In this document: positions 26,187 to 34,620 of the stretch, one piece after another
Layout: the number at the start of each line of letters is the position of its first letter
Position numbering within the stretch: the stretch's first letter is position 1
The notes under the pieces: generated by a model
Told to the model about the DNA's origin: nothing
The model's input: the letters and a program-made list of their open reading frames with translations, nothing else
Database searches by the model: none
Position numbers and translations under genes: made by a program
Source of the DNA: Runella limosa DSM 17973
GTDB taxonomy: Bacteria; Bacteroidota; Bacteroidia; Cytophagales; Spirosomataceae
Direction: 5' to 3'
Assembly: GCF_000482465.1 (NCBI RefSeq)
Contig: NZ_KI519428.1
Coordinates: 230,168-294,167, forward strand
DNA length: 64,000 nt

Positions 26187-27938
26187 ATGGATATACTTTA
26201 CCGCTACCTCCGACCTTATTGGAAACTTATTTTTGTGGCCTTGACATTGGCCGCTATCAACCAAATCTTCTCCCTGCTCGATCCCTACATTTATCGCTTA
26301 GTCATCGATCGTTATGCGTCGCACATCAAGGATTTCAACGAAAGCGATTATATATGGGGTGTTTTAAAATATGTTGGAATGGCAGTTGGGGCCGCAATGG
26401 TTTCACGGATTGCCAAAAACTTTCAAGATTATTTTATTAGTGTGATTACCCAGCGTGTTGGTACGCAGATTTATACGGATGGGATTAAACACTCGCTGGC
26501 CTTGCCTTATCAAGTGTTTGAAGACCAAAGAAGTGGGCAAACGTTGGGTGTGTTGCAAAAAGTCAAAACCGATACCGAACGCATGATTACGTCGGTCGTA
26601 AACGTCGTTTTTCAATCGGTGATTGGTATTACGTTTGTGATTTTCTACGCCCTGAGCGTGTATTGGCCCATTGCCCCCGTTTATTTTTTGACAATTCCGA
26701 TCATTGCGTGGTTGAGCTCAGTGCTAAGTAAACGCATCAAGAAAATTCAAACCAAAATTGTAGCCGAAACGACGGCATTGGCGGGAAGTACTACGGAATC
26801 GTTACGAAATATTGAGTTGGTAAAAAGCTTGGGACTTACCGACCAAGAAGTAAAGCGTTTGAATGGAAATACTGAAAAAATTCTGGTATTAGAACTTCGT
26901 AAAGTAAAATTTGTACGGACGCTTGTGTTTGTTCAAGGTACAACCATTAATTTTCTGCGAAGTTGTATTGTTGCGCTGATGCTTTGGCTTATCTTTAAAG
27001 AAGTACTGACGATTGGGCAATATTTTTCACTGTTATTGTATTCATTTTTTATCTTTGGGCCACTTCAAGAGTTGGGAAATGTGATACAACTGTACCGAGA
27101 GGCAGAGGTGTCGTTAAATAATTTTCGCGAAATTTTGAGCCGTCCTATTGAGGCAAAACCTGCCAAACCTGCGACGCTGACAAAAATTGGAAAAATTGAT
27201 TTTCGGGGCGTTTCATTTAAACATTTGACCGCTTCGAGAACGGCTTTACAAGATGTTAGTTTTGAGGTTAAAAAAGGAGAAACAATTGCTTTTGCGGGGC
27301 CTTCGGGAAGTGGTAAAACTACGCTCATAAAACTCTTAGTAGGCTTGTATGATCCCGAGCAAGGACATATTAAATACAACGGAATAGATAGCCGAGAAAT
27401 TGACAAAGATGAGCTTCGAGAACAAATTGGGTTTGTGGCACAAGATGCCCAGTTGTTTTCAGGTACAATCCGCGAAAATCTTCAATTTGTGAAGCCATCT
27501 GCTACCGATGCCGATTGTTTAGATGTGTTGAAAAAAGCAGCAGCTTATTCGCTTTTAAACCGTGCTGATAATGGCTTAGACACCGTGATTGGAGAAGGAG
27601 GAATGAAAGTGTCGGGCGGAGAAAAGCAACGTTTATCCATTGCGCGGGCGTTGTTAAGAAACCCCAATTTGTTGATTTTTGATGAAGCTACGTCAGCTTT
27701 AGATTCTTTGACCGAAGAAGAAATCACGCAAACAATTCGTGATTTGTCGAATAATGAACAGCATATTACCGTTCTTATTGCCCACCGTTTGAGCACAATT
27801 ATGCACGCTGACCGAATTTTTGTGCTTGAAAAAGGGAAAATGGTAGAAGCAGGAAATCACGACGATTTGTTGGCTCAAAAAGGGCTTTATTACGCCATGT
27901 GGCGCCAGCAAGTTGGAGAAAGTGAAACCATTGGGTGA
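26187..27938 (+). CDS. ABC exporter, fused permease and ATPase
   Basis: 583 aa half-transporter of the MsbA/LmrA type. Six membrane segments in residues 1-300, then the nucleotide-binding domain: Walker A GPSGSGKTT (about 371-379), Q loop (FVAQDAQLF), signature VSGGEKQRLS (about 473-482), Walker B LLIFDEATSALD (about 495-506) and the switch histidine in AHRLST. It would dimerise and export a lipid, drug or peptide. It stands alone; the substrate is unknown. Confidence 0.94.
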   Translation: MDILYRYLRPYWKLIFVALTLAAINQIFSLLDPYIYRLVIDRYASHIKDFNESDYIWGVLKYVGMAVGAAMVSRIAKNFQDYFISVITQRVGTQIYTDGIKHSLALPYQVFEDQRSGQTLGVLQKVKTDTERMITSVVNVVFQSVIGITFVIFYALSVYWPIAPVYFLTIPIIAWLSSVLSKRIKKIQTKIVAETTALAGSTTESLRNIELVKSLGLTDQEVKRLNGNTEKILVLELRKVKFVRTLVFVQGTTINFLRSCIVALMLWLIFKEVLTIGQYFSLLLYSFFIFGPLQELGNVIQLYREAEVSLNNFREILSRPIEAKPAKPATLTKIGKIDFRGVSFKHLTASRTALQDVSFEVKKGETIAFAGPSGSGKTTLIKLLVGLYDPEQGHIKYNGIDSREIDKDELREQIGFVAQDAQLFSGTIRENLQFVKPSATDADCLDVLKKAAAYSLLNRADNGLDTVIGEGGMKVSGGEKQRLSIARALLRNPNLLIFDEATSALDSLTEEEITQTIRDLSNNEQHITVLIAHRLSTIMHADRIFVLEKGKMVEAGNHDDLLAQKGLYYAMWRQQVGESETIG

Positions 27939-28011
27939 GCGTTGTAATAGTAGCTTACTCGCAAATGAAAACAAACAAAAATCAGATTAGTGTATATTAA
28001 TGAAATAGCCA

Positions 28012-28938
28012 ATGAGACATTTGTTGATTGATACAGACACAGGCTCGGACGATGCCGTTGCGTTGCTGATGGCGATGAAATCGCCTGATGTAAAGGTAGA
28101 AGTAATAACGATTGTGGCGGGAAATGTGCCAGCCGATAAAGCCCTACAAAATGCGCTTTATATGGTTGATTTATGCCAGTATGAAACGAAGGTATATTTG
28201 GGTGCCGAAAAGCCTTTGATTCGTCCTTTATTTACCGCTCAGTTTGTTCACGGAGACGATGGAATGGGCGACATTGGGTTGGATTTAAAAGGCCGCAAAC
28301 CGTTGGAAGGACATGCCGTAGATGCCATCATTGATACAGTAAATAAGTTTCCTAATGAGATAGAAATCATCACGTTAGGTCCGTTGACAAACATGGCATT
28401 GGCCTTGGCAAAAGCACCAGAAATTGCCTCTAAAATAAAATCGTGTGTGATTATGGGGGGAGTTGGTTTTGGATATGGAAATATCACGCCTGTGTCAGAA
28501 TATAATATTTGGGTGGATCCAGAAGCTGCCCAAATGGTGTTTCAATCGGGCATGAATATGACAATGGTAGGGTGGGATATTTCCATAAAATATGCGGCGT
28601 TTGACCAAAAAGCAACGCAAGAATTACGGAATATTCAAAAACCTTTGGCCGATTTTGTGGTGGATATTCAAGGTGCAAAAGCACGTTTTACATCGGAGAT
28701 AACAGGGGAAATGGGCTTTGATTTACCAGACCCAATAACCGTGGCTATTGCCCTAGACAGAACGGTCGCAACGGACATAAAAAAACGCTATGTGGAAGTA
28801 GTTTTGGGTGAAGGGCTCACCCGTGGACAAACCATTGTAGATCATACAAATATTCTCAAGCTTAAACCAAATATGGAGGTTGTTTTAGAAGCATCAAGAG
28901 AAAAGTTTTTAGCCCAATTATATGGCTCGTTTGATTAA
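28012..28938 (+). CDS. inosine-uridine type nucleoside hydrolase
   Basis: 308 aa, full length. The calcium-binding aspartate cluster DTDTGSDDA (D7, D9, D13, D14), ITLGPLTNMALAL (about 119-131), GGVGFGYGNITPVSEYN and WVDPEAAQMVF are family landmarks. It hydrolyses the N-glycosidic bond of ribonucleosides for purine or pyrimidine salvage in the cytosol. A strong terminator follows. Substrate range is not readable. Confidence 0.93.
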   Translation: MRHLLIDTDTGSDDAVALLMAMKSPDVKVEVITIVAGNVPADKALQNALYMVDLCQYETKVYLGAEKPLIRPLFTAQFVHGDDGMGDIGLDLKGRKPLEGHAVDAIIDTVNKFPNEIEIITLGPLTNMALALAKAPEIASKIKSCVIMGGVGFGYGNITPVSEYNIWVDPEAAQMVFQSGMNMTMVGWDISIKYAAFDQKATQELRNIQKPLADFVVDIQGAKARFTSEITGEMGFDLPDPITVAIALDRTVATDIKKRYVEVVLGEGLTRGQTIVDHTNILKLKPNMEVVLEASREKFLAQLYGSFD

Positions 28939-28961
28939 GATTGCTTTCTTAGAAAAACTCC

Positions 28962-28995
28962 AAAATGGAAAGTCATTTTTTTGACTTTCCATTTT
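28962..28995 (+). terminator. terminator of the nucleoside hydrolase gene
   Basis: AAAATGGAAAGTCA and TGACTTTCCATTTT form a perfect 14-bp stem around a T6 loop, about 23 bases after the stop. Confidence 0.8.
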
Positions 28996-29009
28996 AATTT
29001 AAAGAAAAA

Positions 29010-29039
29010 TTGCTTTGAAATGTTATTTTTTTACCTTTG
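29010..29039 (+). promoter_or_regulatory. Bacteroidetes-type promoter
   Basis: TTG at 29010-29012, 19 bases, then TACCTTTG at 29032-29039, an exact TAnnTTTG match, 37 bases before the ATG at 29077. Confidence 0.75.
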
Positions 29040-29076
29040 TGGTTAAAGTAATCTTAACATATATTAAAAAATAACA

Positions 29077-29532
29077 ATGAAAAAGAAAGAAATTAAATTC
29101 TTCACACAAGAGGATAATTTTGTCGAAAAGACAAGAGTAGTTAAAGAGGAAGTTTTTGTTCCAGAAGCACATATTACTTCAAATGGTAAATTGAGCTTGC
29201 CTTTACCTACCCTCGAATTTTTGGGCGTTGAATCTACCTTGACAGCTCGTTTTAAAGTAGGTGTAGATCAAAACAAAAAAGGATTTGTTGGTCTTTATCT
29301 TATCCCTTCAGACGAAAGTGACCCAACTGCATTCGAGCTTGTAAAAATCGGCCGTGGTTTTTCATTGTTGTTGAAAGGTATTTTTATCAGATTGGGATTG
29401 GCTTACAGAACAACTGAATTCCATTTTACAATTAAAAAAATAGATTTGGACGGAATCGGAACTGGTTTTTTTGCAAAGCTTGTTGACGAGAAACCTCGTA
29501 CCAAAAAAGGAAATGACGAAGACGAAGATTAA
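29077..29532 (+). CDS. small conserved-looking protein of unknown function
   Basis: 151 aa, basic start (MKKKEIKFFTQEDN) and acidic end (DEDED). No signal peptide or membrane helix. The middle (ITSNGKLSLPLPTLEFLGV, ARFKVGVDQNKKGFVGLYLIP) reads like an AbrB/SpoVT-type or small beta-domain protein: the first block resembles the ITSNGKLxLP element of such swapped-hairpin domains, but I am not certain. It has its own exact-match promoter and a perfect terminator, so it is a well-defined single-gene unit that may be highly expressed. Function unknown. Confidence 0.75.
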   Translation: MKKKEIKFFTQEDNFVEKTRVVKEEVFVPEAHITSNGKLSLPLPTLEFLGVESTLTARFKVGVDQNKKGFVGLYLIPSDESDPTAFELVKIGRGFSLLLKGIFIRLGLAYRTTEFHFTIKKIDLDGIGTGFFAKLVDEKPRTKKGNDEDED

Positions 29533-29556
29533 TCCCGTCTAATTATTTCTTTGTAC

Positions 29557-29597
29557 AAAAAAGGGAAAGCCACTGCAACAGTGGCTTTCCCTTTTTT
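29557..29597. terminator. perfect bidirectional terminator
   Basis: AAAAAAGGGAAAGCCACTG, loop CAA, then the exact complement: 19 bp perfect stem with A-run and T-run on either side. It serves both the plus gene ending at 29532 and the minus MFS gene, whose stop codon (29596-29598) lies in the right arm. Confidence 0.9.
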
Positions 29598-30822
29598 ATT
29601 TAGCTGTATCCAACAGTAATTTGACCCGATACATCATTCCTATGCAAAGCAGTGTAATACTTGAGGTTACAATTCCGAGTGTATCGTAGTGTTCAAGCGG
29701 GCTAAAATTGGTGGGCTGAACCACAATTAAACCCGCAATAAAAGACGCTAATCCTCCCGCTATTTGTTGCAAAGAAGCATTCACACTCATAAATGCACCT
29801 CGGTCTTGTGGGTCTGGTATTGCCGATGTCATGGTGGTAGCGGGTACCATTCTACTCATAATCCCAGCCATCATTGAAACGTTGAAAATAATAATAGCCC
29901 AGAGCGGTATAACGGGCAAGCGCGTATAAATAAGCACCATAATAACCATCCAAACGGAAGCAATGGTGAATAAATTAAACTTGCTTATTCGGTCGCTCAA
30001 ACGCCCGATCATAGGCATCGTAATCAATGTACTAATGCCTGCTACCATAAAAATAATGGGCAATTGTTGTTGGCTTACTTTTAAGTTATTGACGGCATAA
30101 ACACTACCAAAAGGCATCATCATATAACCACCAATCGCTAATAAAGAGGTGGCCATAAATCCAATTCGATAGTCGCGTTTTGCGATGGTATGCCACAAGT
30201 GAGACAGGGCATTTCGCTCTGATTGAATGGCCAAGTGAGCGGTGATAGGCTGAAGTATTTTTAGAATGACAACGGCCAATATAATACTCAGACCGACAAT
30301 CATAATAAATGGCGCTTGCCAGCCCCAGCCATTGGCCAAATATAAACTGATAGGGATTCCCAAAACCTGACTTGTCCCGAATCCCATTTGGACAAAACCC
30401 ATGACCCGCCCGCGCTGTTGGAGCGAGAATAAATCGGTAATAATAGCCATACTAATCGAGCCAATAACGCCACCAAATAAACCCGTAATGATTCGAGCGG
30501 CGACGATGGTTTCGTAAGTAGGTGCCAATCCACAAAAAAGTGTTCCGATGATAAAACCCGTGTAGAAAAATAAAAGGAGCTTTTTACGGTCAAATTTGTC
30601 AGCAAAACCTGCTGTTAATAAGCCAGAAATTCCCGCACTAAAGGCGTAACTCGAAACGACAAATCCAAATTGTGTTGGAGATATTTTCATGGACTTCATC
30701 AAGGAGTCTCCCAGCGGAGACATGACCATAAAGTCTAAAACTACCGTAAATTGAGTGAGTGCTAAGAGGGCGATAACAATTTTTTGGTAAGATGTAAAAG
30801 TTGTTGTTTGGGGTGCTTGCAT
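29596..30822 (-). CDS. MFS transporter
   Basis: 408 aa, twelve hydrophobic segments. TM1 carries FTVVLDFMVMSPLG and loop 2-3 GFADKFDRKK, the standard MFS signature; SYAFSAGISGLLTAG and ARIITGLFGGVIG resemble the AraJ/drug:H+ antiporter branch. It would export or import a small molecule using the proton gradient. Last gene of a five-gene minus-strand unit (NTF2-like, GNAT, nitrilase, HTH_42, MFS) with gaps of 16-47 bases. Substrate unknown. Confidence 0.88.
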   Translation of the reverse strand: MQAPQTTTFTSYQKIVIALLALTQFTVVLDFMVMSPLGDSLMKSMKISPTQFGFVVSSYAFSAGISGLLTAGFADKFDRKKLLLFFYTGFIIGTLFCGLAPTYETIVAARIITGLFGGVIGSISMAIITDLFSLQQRGRVMGFVQMGFGTSQVLGIPISLYLANGWGWQAPFIMIVGLSIILAVVILKILQPITAHLAIQSERNALSHLWHTIAKRDYRIGFMATSLLAIGGYMMMPFGSVYAVNNLKVSQQQLPIIFMVAGISTLITMPMIGRLSDRISKFNLFTIASVWMVIMVLIYTRLPVIPLWAIIIFNVSMMAGIMSRMVPATTMTSAIPDPQDRGAFMSVNASLQQIAGGLASFIAGLIVVQPTNFSPLEHYDTLGIVTSSITLLCIGMMYRVKLLLDTAK

Positions 30823-30861
30823 GTGTGATGAATGAGAGGAAATTAGAAGGGATAAATAGGC

Positions 30862-31911
30862 TTACGTCATTTCTTTTCCTAAAAAGGACGCAAATTCCTT
30901 GGCGGCTTTGGTTAGAAGAGGGTCGGTTATTGTATCAGAAAAAAAATGAGTTTGAATGCTTACTTTTTCTTTTTGGACGGTTCTGCTCCAAAGCCCTTTG
31001 ACTTGTCCATCAACGACAATAATGGGTTTAAAAATTCCATTGGCGGTGATGGCCGCCGAAACGTTTGTAGAATCGAGGGAGGCTGCTCGGTTTTTGTAAC
31101 TTACCATAAATTCGTCGAAAGCAGGAAGCAAAAAAGTCGAGGGCTGTAATGCTGTTTGGTTGTCGGGAACAAACCAATAAGTTTGATTTTCAATGGTTTC
31201 AGATACAAACTCACCTTTAACAGATTCCAGACCTGCCTTGGCATCGCTGATTTTTAAGCCCGACCACCATCCAAAATCGTGGAGGGTTGCGGGGCCGTGG
31301 CTACGGAAATAACGACGAGCCAAAAGCCCCAAAGATTCTTCTCGGGTATAACTCGGGGTAGGCGTTACCCGTTCTTCGAGTAGGGCATAGGTGTTATTCT
31401 TTCCGTTTTGTTTACCACTGCAAAGGACTCCATTAAGTTCGGCATGAATCAAAATGAGTGAACTACGCCCCTCTGAAGTATTGATGCCTGCTAATTCTAA
31501 ATGTGCCATTAATTCGGCCTTGGTAAGGTGTTTGTGACCTTCAACGGCTTTGGCCAATAACGCGTCTGTGAGATTCAATAAATCATTGCTCAACTCCATT
31601 TTTCGGTTATAATGCGCCGAAATTTGATGGATATGCGGTGCGGTCAGGGCGAGCATCCAGCGAATATCTTTGTGAGATACAAGATGCCAAGTGGGGCGAA
31701 GAATATGGGTTCGTAAAATCAAGCCTTCATCAAGCGCTTGCTCTACCATTTTGTCAGTAGCGTTTTTTGTACGAATCCCCACTGCCCATTTGGACATGGG
31801 ATAGTCTTGTGCTTGTACGGCGCCCAAAAATTCTACCGCATCTTGGGGTTGTTGAAAACCTCTGTCAATGATTTTCTGATTGATTAATCGTTGATGGGCA
31901 ATGTGTATCAT
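30862..31911 (-). CDS. winged-helix DNA-binding domain protein (HTH_42/AlkZ-like)
   Basis: 349 aa. The pattern FLGAVQAQDYPMSKWAVGIR (about 28-47), then RTHILRPTWHLVSHKDIRWML (about 84-104) and a later FLLPAFDEFMVSYKNR is that of the HTH_42 (PF06224) family, which includes the AlkZ/YcaQ DNA glycosylases that unhook interstrand crosslinks. The Q-A-Q-D motif near the N-terminus matches the catalytic QxQ/QxD region of that family. It may protect DNA from an alkylating metabolite. It is in a five-gene unit and probably translated from the same transcript as the nitrilase. Confidence 0.83.
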   Translation of the reverse strand: MIHIAHQRLINQKIIDRGFQQPQDAVEFLGAVQAQDYPMSKWAVGIRTKNATDKMVEQALDEGLILRTHILRPTWHLVSHKDIRWMLALTAPHIHQISAHYNRKMELSNDLLNLTDALLAKAVEGHKHLTKAELMAHLELAGINTSEGRSSLILIHAELNGVLCSGKQNGKNNTYALLEERVTPTPSYTREESLGLLARRYFRSHGPATLHDFGWWSGLKISDAKAGLESVKGEFVSETIENQTYWFVPDNQTALQPSTFLLPAFDEFMVSYKNRAASLDSTNVSAAITANGIFKPIIVVDGQVKGLWSRTVQKEKVSIQTHFFSDTITDPLLTKAAKEFASFLGKEMT

Positions 31912-31958
31912 GGCTGAGTTGTTAGGTGTTAATCTTATTTTTTTGCAAGAAAAAGAAC

Positions 31959-32858
31959 TTAAATCAACCGCTTGATGAGTGTTATGTCATCGCTGATGAA
32001 TTGATTATGAAGGCGTTGGTGGTCTTGGTAATTGAAGACTTGCCCATCTGCGCGGACGGTTTCGATGAGCGAAAAATCGAGCATTTCTACTAACCAGCCT
32101 GCTTGTTGTGGAGGCGTTTGGGCAACAATACCTTCCTCGGGCAGGTTTTTATCGGGAGGGCAGTACATGGCCGTGTAGCCATAATTAATGTCCACCGCTG
32201 GCGACCATTCAGCAAGCCCGACAGTTTGAGAAACAATTACGTAAGATTGGTTTTCCAAGGCCCTTGCACGCGCACCTACGTGAACGCGGGTGGCTCCTCG
32301 GATGGTTTCGGTACAGCTCGGAGCGAGAATTAATGATGCCCCTGCTGAACAAAGACGTTGGGCGCCAATGCCAAATTCGACATCGTAGCAAATTTGAACC
32401 CCAAAGCTTCCCCAATCTCCTTCAAAAAGTGTGAGCACCTTTGGCGCAGATTGGATTCCCCATTCTTCGTCTTCAAAACGCGTCATAAAAAACTTGTCTT
32501 GATGTCCTATTAACCCCTTTGGCGAAAATACAAAAGCCCGATTGTAAGGCTTGCCATCTTCGACAACTGGAAGACTTGGAGCAACAATACAAACGTGGTA
32601 TTTACGGGCTAACTCCTCAAAAACTTGGCAAAAATCTCCTTGCAAGGCACTTAATTCAATCACTTGTTGGCGAATGTCCTGACGGATTTCGGGCGAAAGG
32701 ATGCTTACTAATTCCATCGAACCGTATTCAGGAAAAAGAAGCAATTGGGTTTTTTGTTGGGCGGCTTGGGCTACCCATTTCTCGGTATGAAGCACCCATT
32801 CGTCCCAATTTTTATGTTCGGTGATGGGGTATTGGGCGGTGGCAAGGGTGAGGGACAT
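31959..32858 (-). CDS. carbon-nitrogen hydrolase (nitrilase superfamily)
   Basis: 299 aa. The catalytic triad is present: E44 (FPEYGSMEL), K122 (HQDKFFMTRFE) and C157 (GVQICYDVEF). Such enzymes hydrolyse amides or nitriles through a cysteine thioester. It lies 16 bases after a GNAT acetyltransferase gene on the same strand; nitrilase-like and GNAT domains are also found fused in other bacteria, suggesting a shared amide substrate. Substrate unknown. Confidence 0.92.
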   Translation of the reverse strand: MSLTLATAQYPITEHKNWDEWVLHTEKWVAQAAQQKTQLLLFPEYGSMELVSILSPEIRQDIRQQVIELSALQGDFCQVFEELARKYHVCIVAPSLPVVEDGKPYNRAFVFSPKGLIGHQDKFFMTRFEDEEWGIQSAPKVLTLFEGDWGSFGVQICYDVEFGIGAQRLCSAGASLILAPSCTETIRGATRVHVGARARALENQSYVIVSQTVGLAEWSPAVDINYGYTAMYCPPDKNLPEEGIVAQTPPQQAGWLVEMLDFSLIETVRADGQVFNYQDHQRLHNQFISDDITLIKRLI

Positions 32859-32874
32859 TGATGAAAAAGCAATT

Positions 32875-33468
32875 TTATAAGCGATGTATCCAATAAATCA
32901 TTGGTTTTACGGTAGGCACAGTGTCTCCGAGGTCGAGCCATTCAAAGGAGCTTTGCAACGATGGCTCTTTTTCGTAGCCTCGTTTTGTCCAAAAAGCGTC
33001 GTTTGGACGGTAATCTTGGGGCTGGGCGGGGTGGTTATCGCGAACTACAGCGCAAAAACAAGTAGTGGTGAACGTACCAAAACTACGCGCGTGGGCTTCA
33101 CGTTCGTCAAAAAAACGGTGGCCTAGTCCTATTCCACGGTATGCAGGTAAGAGAATACTTTCTCCAAAATAAAAAATGGAATGAATGTCAAATCCTGCTT
33201 CTTCAAAAGGAAGGCGTACTTCGGGAGTTTCGTCGGCCAATGGAATGCAGGTGGTCGCGCCTACCATTTCGGAGCCGTCATATACCGAAAATAAAAACGA
33301 ACGTTCTGAATTGGCATACGTTTGAAGGTATTCTTTTTCGTGTTCGAGGGTGCCTTCGTAGAGGTAGGGAAAATCGCGAAAAACGGTGATTCGTAATTTC
33401 CCCAGTCCTTCAAATACCGAAGCAATTTCAGCTCCGCGTTTGGTGTCAAAAGAAAGTGTTGTGTGCAT
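32875..33468 (-). CDS. GNAT-family N-acetyltransferase
   Basis: 197 aa. The GNAT fold is indicated by the acetyl-CoA loop region SILLPAYRGIGLGHRFFDEREAHA (about 108-131), with the R/Q-x-x-G-x-G/A-like YRGIGLGH, preceded by a beta strand (GATTCIPLADE). It is paired with the nitrilase-type gene (16-base gaps on both sides), so the two probably act on one compound. Substrate unknown. Confidence 0.85.
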   Translation of the reverse strand: MHTTLSFDTKRGAEIASVFEGLGKLRITVFRDFPYLYEGTLEHEKEYLQTYANSERSFLFSVYDGSEMVGATTCIPLADETPEVRLPFEEAGFDIHSIFYFGESILLPAYRGIGLGHRFFDEREAHARSFGTFTTTCFCAVVRDNHPAQPQDYRPNDAFWTKRGYEKEPSLQSSFEWLDLGDTVPTVKPMIYWIHRL

Positions 33469-33484
33469 TTTTGTCTTTTGGTGG

Positions 33485-33883
33485 TTAAGACACTAATTTA
33501 ATCCAAAGTGGTAAATTATAGTAGGTAGTAACGCGCGTGATTTTTCCCTCTTTTACTTCTAAAAATGCACCTGCGGGCAATACATATTTTTGGCCGTGGG
33601 CGGGTGGGAGACCTTCCTCTGCTTGCTTATAGGTCCCATTTACGACAAATTCGGCCGCAATTCGGGTTTCGTCTGATGATGAAAAGAAGACCATGTCAGT
33701 CAAAGTTTCGTCGTAGGCATCGTCCATTTTCTGCATAAACTCAGTGAATTTGTCATTTCCGATGCGGACTTCTCCTTGATTAGGCTCGTGCCGAACTTGG
33801 GGATGGAGCAAGTCTAACATGCCTTGCCAGTTTTTTTGATTAAAGTAGGTGTAATACTGTTGAACGATTTCTAGTGCAGTCAT
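33485..33883 (-). CDS. SnoaL/NTF2-like protein (ketosteroid isomerase-related)
   Basis: 132 aa, single cone-shaped alpha/beta domain: IVQQYYTYFNQKNWQGMLDLLHPQVRHEPNQGE at the N-terminus, GAFLEVKEGKITRVTTYYNLP at the end. Typical of the NTF2-like superfamily, whose members are small enzymes or ligand binders. It is the first gene of the five-gene minus-strand unit. No specific reaction can be assigned. Confidence 0.8.
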   Translation of the reverse strand: MTALEIVQQYYTYFNQKNWQGMLDLLHPQVRHEPNQGEVRIGNDKFTEFMQKMDDAYDETLTDMVFFSSSDETRIAAEFVVNGTYKQAEEGLPPAHGQKYVLPAGAFLEVKEGKITRVTTYYNLPLWIKLVS

Positions 33884-33916
33884 GTAAAATAATTAAAATA
33901 GTTTTAACAATGGTAT

Positions 33917-34171
33917 TTAAGATGCCATGGCATAGTGATATTCGCCTGCATCATCACTTGTTTTTGCAAGATGAAGACCAAATTGAGCCATTAACTGATC
34001 TAATCTAGACGCATGTTGTTCACGAACCCGTTTAAAGCCTTCGATAGCCAACACGTCCAATGGGTTCAATGATTGATGCCGTTCAATAGAACGATTAGCT
34101 CGGTCTATAAGGTCAAGAACATCAAAAATATCTTCTTTTAAATACTCGATTTGTGAAATGGGAGTTTCCAT
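33917..34171 (-). CDS. small helical protein, partner of the decayed gene upstream
   Basis: 84 aa, mostly helical (IEYLKEDIFDVLDLIDRANRS, REQHASRLDQLMAQFGLH), no signal peptide. Its ATG is two bases after the stop of the pseudogene at 34174-34496, so they formed one operon. The arrangement of a nucleotidyltransferase-like gene and a small helical partner resembles toxin-antitoxin pairs; that function is inferred from position only. Confidence 0.7.
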   Translation of the reverse strand: METPISQIEYLKEDIFDVLDLIDRANRSIERHQSLNPLDVLAIEGFKRVREQHASRLDQLMAQFGLHLAKTSDDAGEYHYAMAS

Positions 34172-34173
34172 GA

Positions 34174-34496
34174 TTAGTCATCGAAATTTATTTGAATAAT
34201 TCCTTTCTCATACTTCCTGCCGTCTCTTTGAACACGTGTTTTTGAGAATAAATGTAGCCACCCTAAAGTATATCATTTGGATTTTGCTTTGAGGTTACAA
34301 AGCTTCCATCAATCCATTGATAAAAAGGTGTTTGTAGGTTGTTTTTTAAAACGTCTATAAATGCTAGATAATTATTGAAAATAGGTCTCCGTGAAGTGGA
34401 TATGGAGAAATTATCAACGAATATTTTCTCAAAACGAGCTCTATCAATGTGAATGATTTCGTAAGGGAATAAATTGCCAAATGCGTCAAAGTTCAT
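34174..34496 (-). pseudogene. DUF6932-like (nucleotidyltransferase-type) gene with internal deletion and frameshift
   Basis: The N-terminal 77 codons (MNFDAFGNLFPYEIIHID start; then YQWIDGSFVTSKQNPND) match the start of DUF6932-type proteins, including the G-S motif of nucleotidyltransferase-like folds. The frame then hits TAG at 34263-34265. In another frame, LGWLHLFSKTRVQRDGRKYE followed by KGIIQINFDD up to the stop at 34174-34176 resembles that family's C-terminus. About 60 internal residues, including the expected D-x-D end of the motif, are missing. So this is a broken gene. Confidence 0.7.
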
Positions 34497-34575
34497 CTTT
34501 CTAAACTGCTTATTGCAAAGTAATTCATTCTTGGACGATTTTCAAATACAAAACAATAGTTCTTGCCAAACAAAA

Positions 34576-34600
34576 AGCCCCAGCGACTTTCGCTGAGGCT
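34576..34600 (-). terminator. terminator of the propeller gene
   Basis: On the minus strand AGCCTCAGCGA-AAG-TCGCTGGGGCT is an 11-bp stem (one G-T pair) followed by TTTTTG. It lies 21 bases after the stop of the tectonin-like gene. Confidence 0.75.
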
Positions 34601-34620
34601 TCCGTTGTCAATTACTTTAA

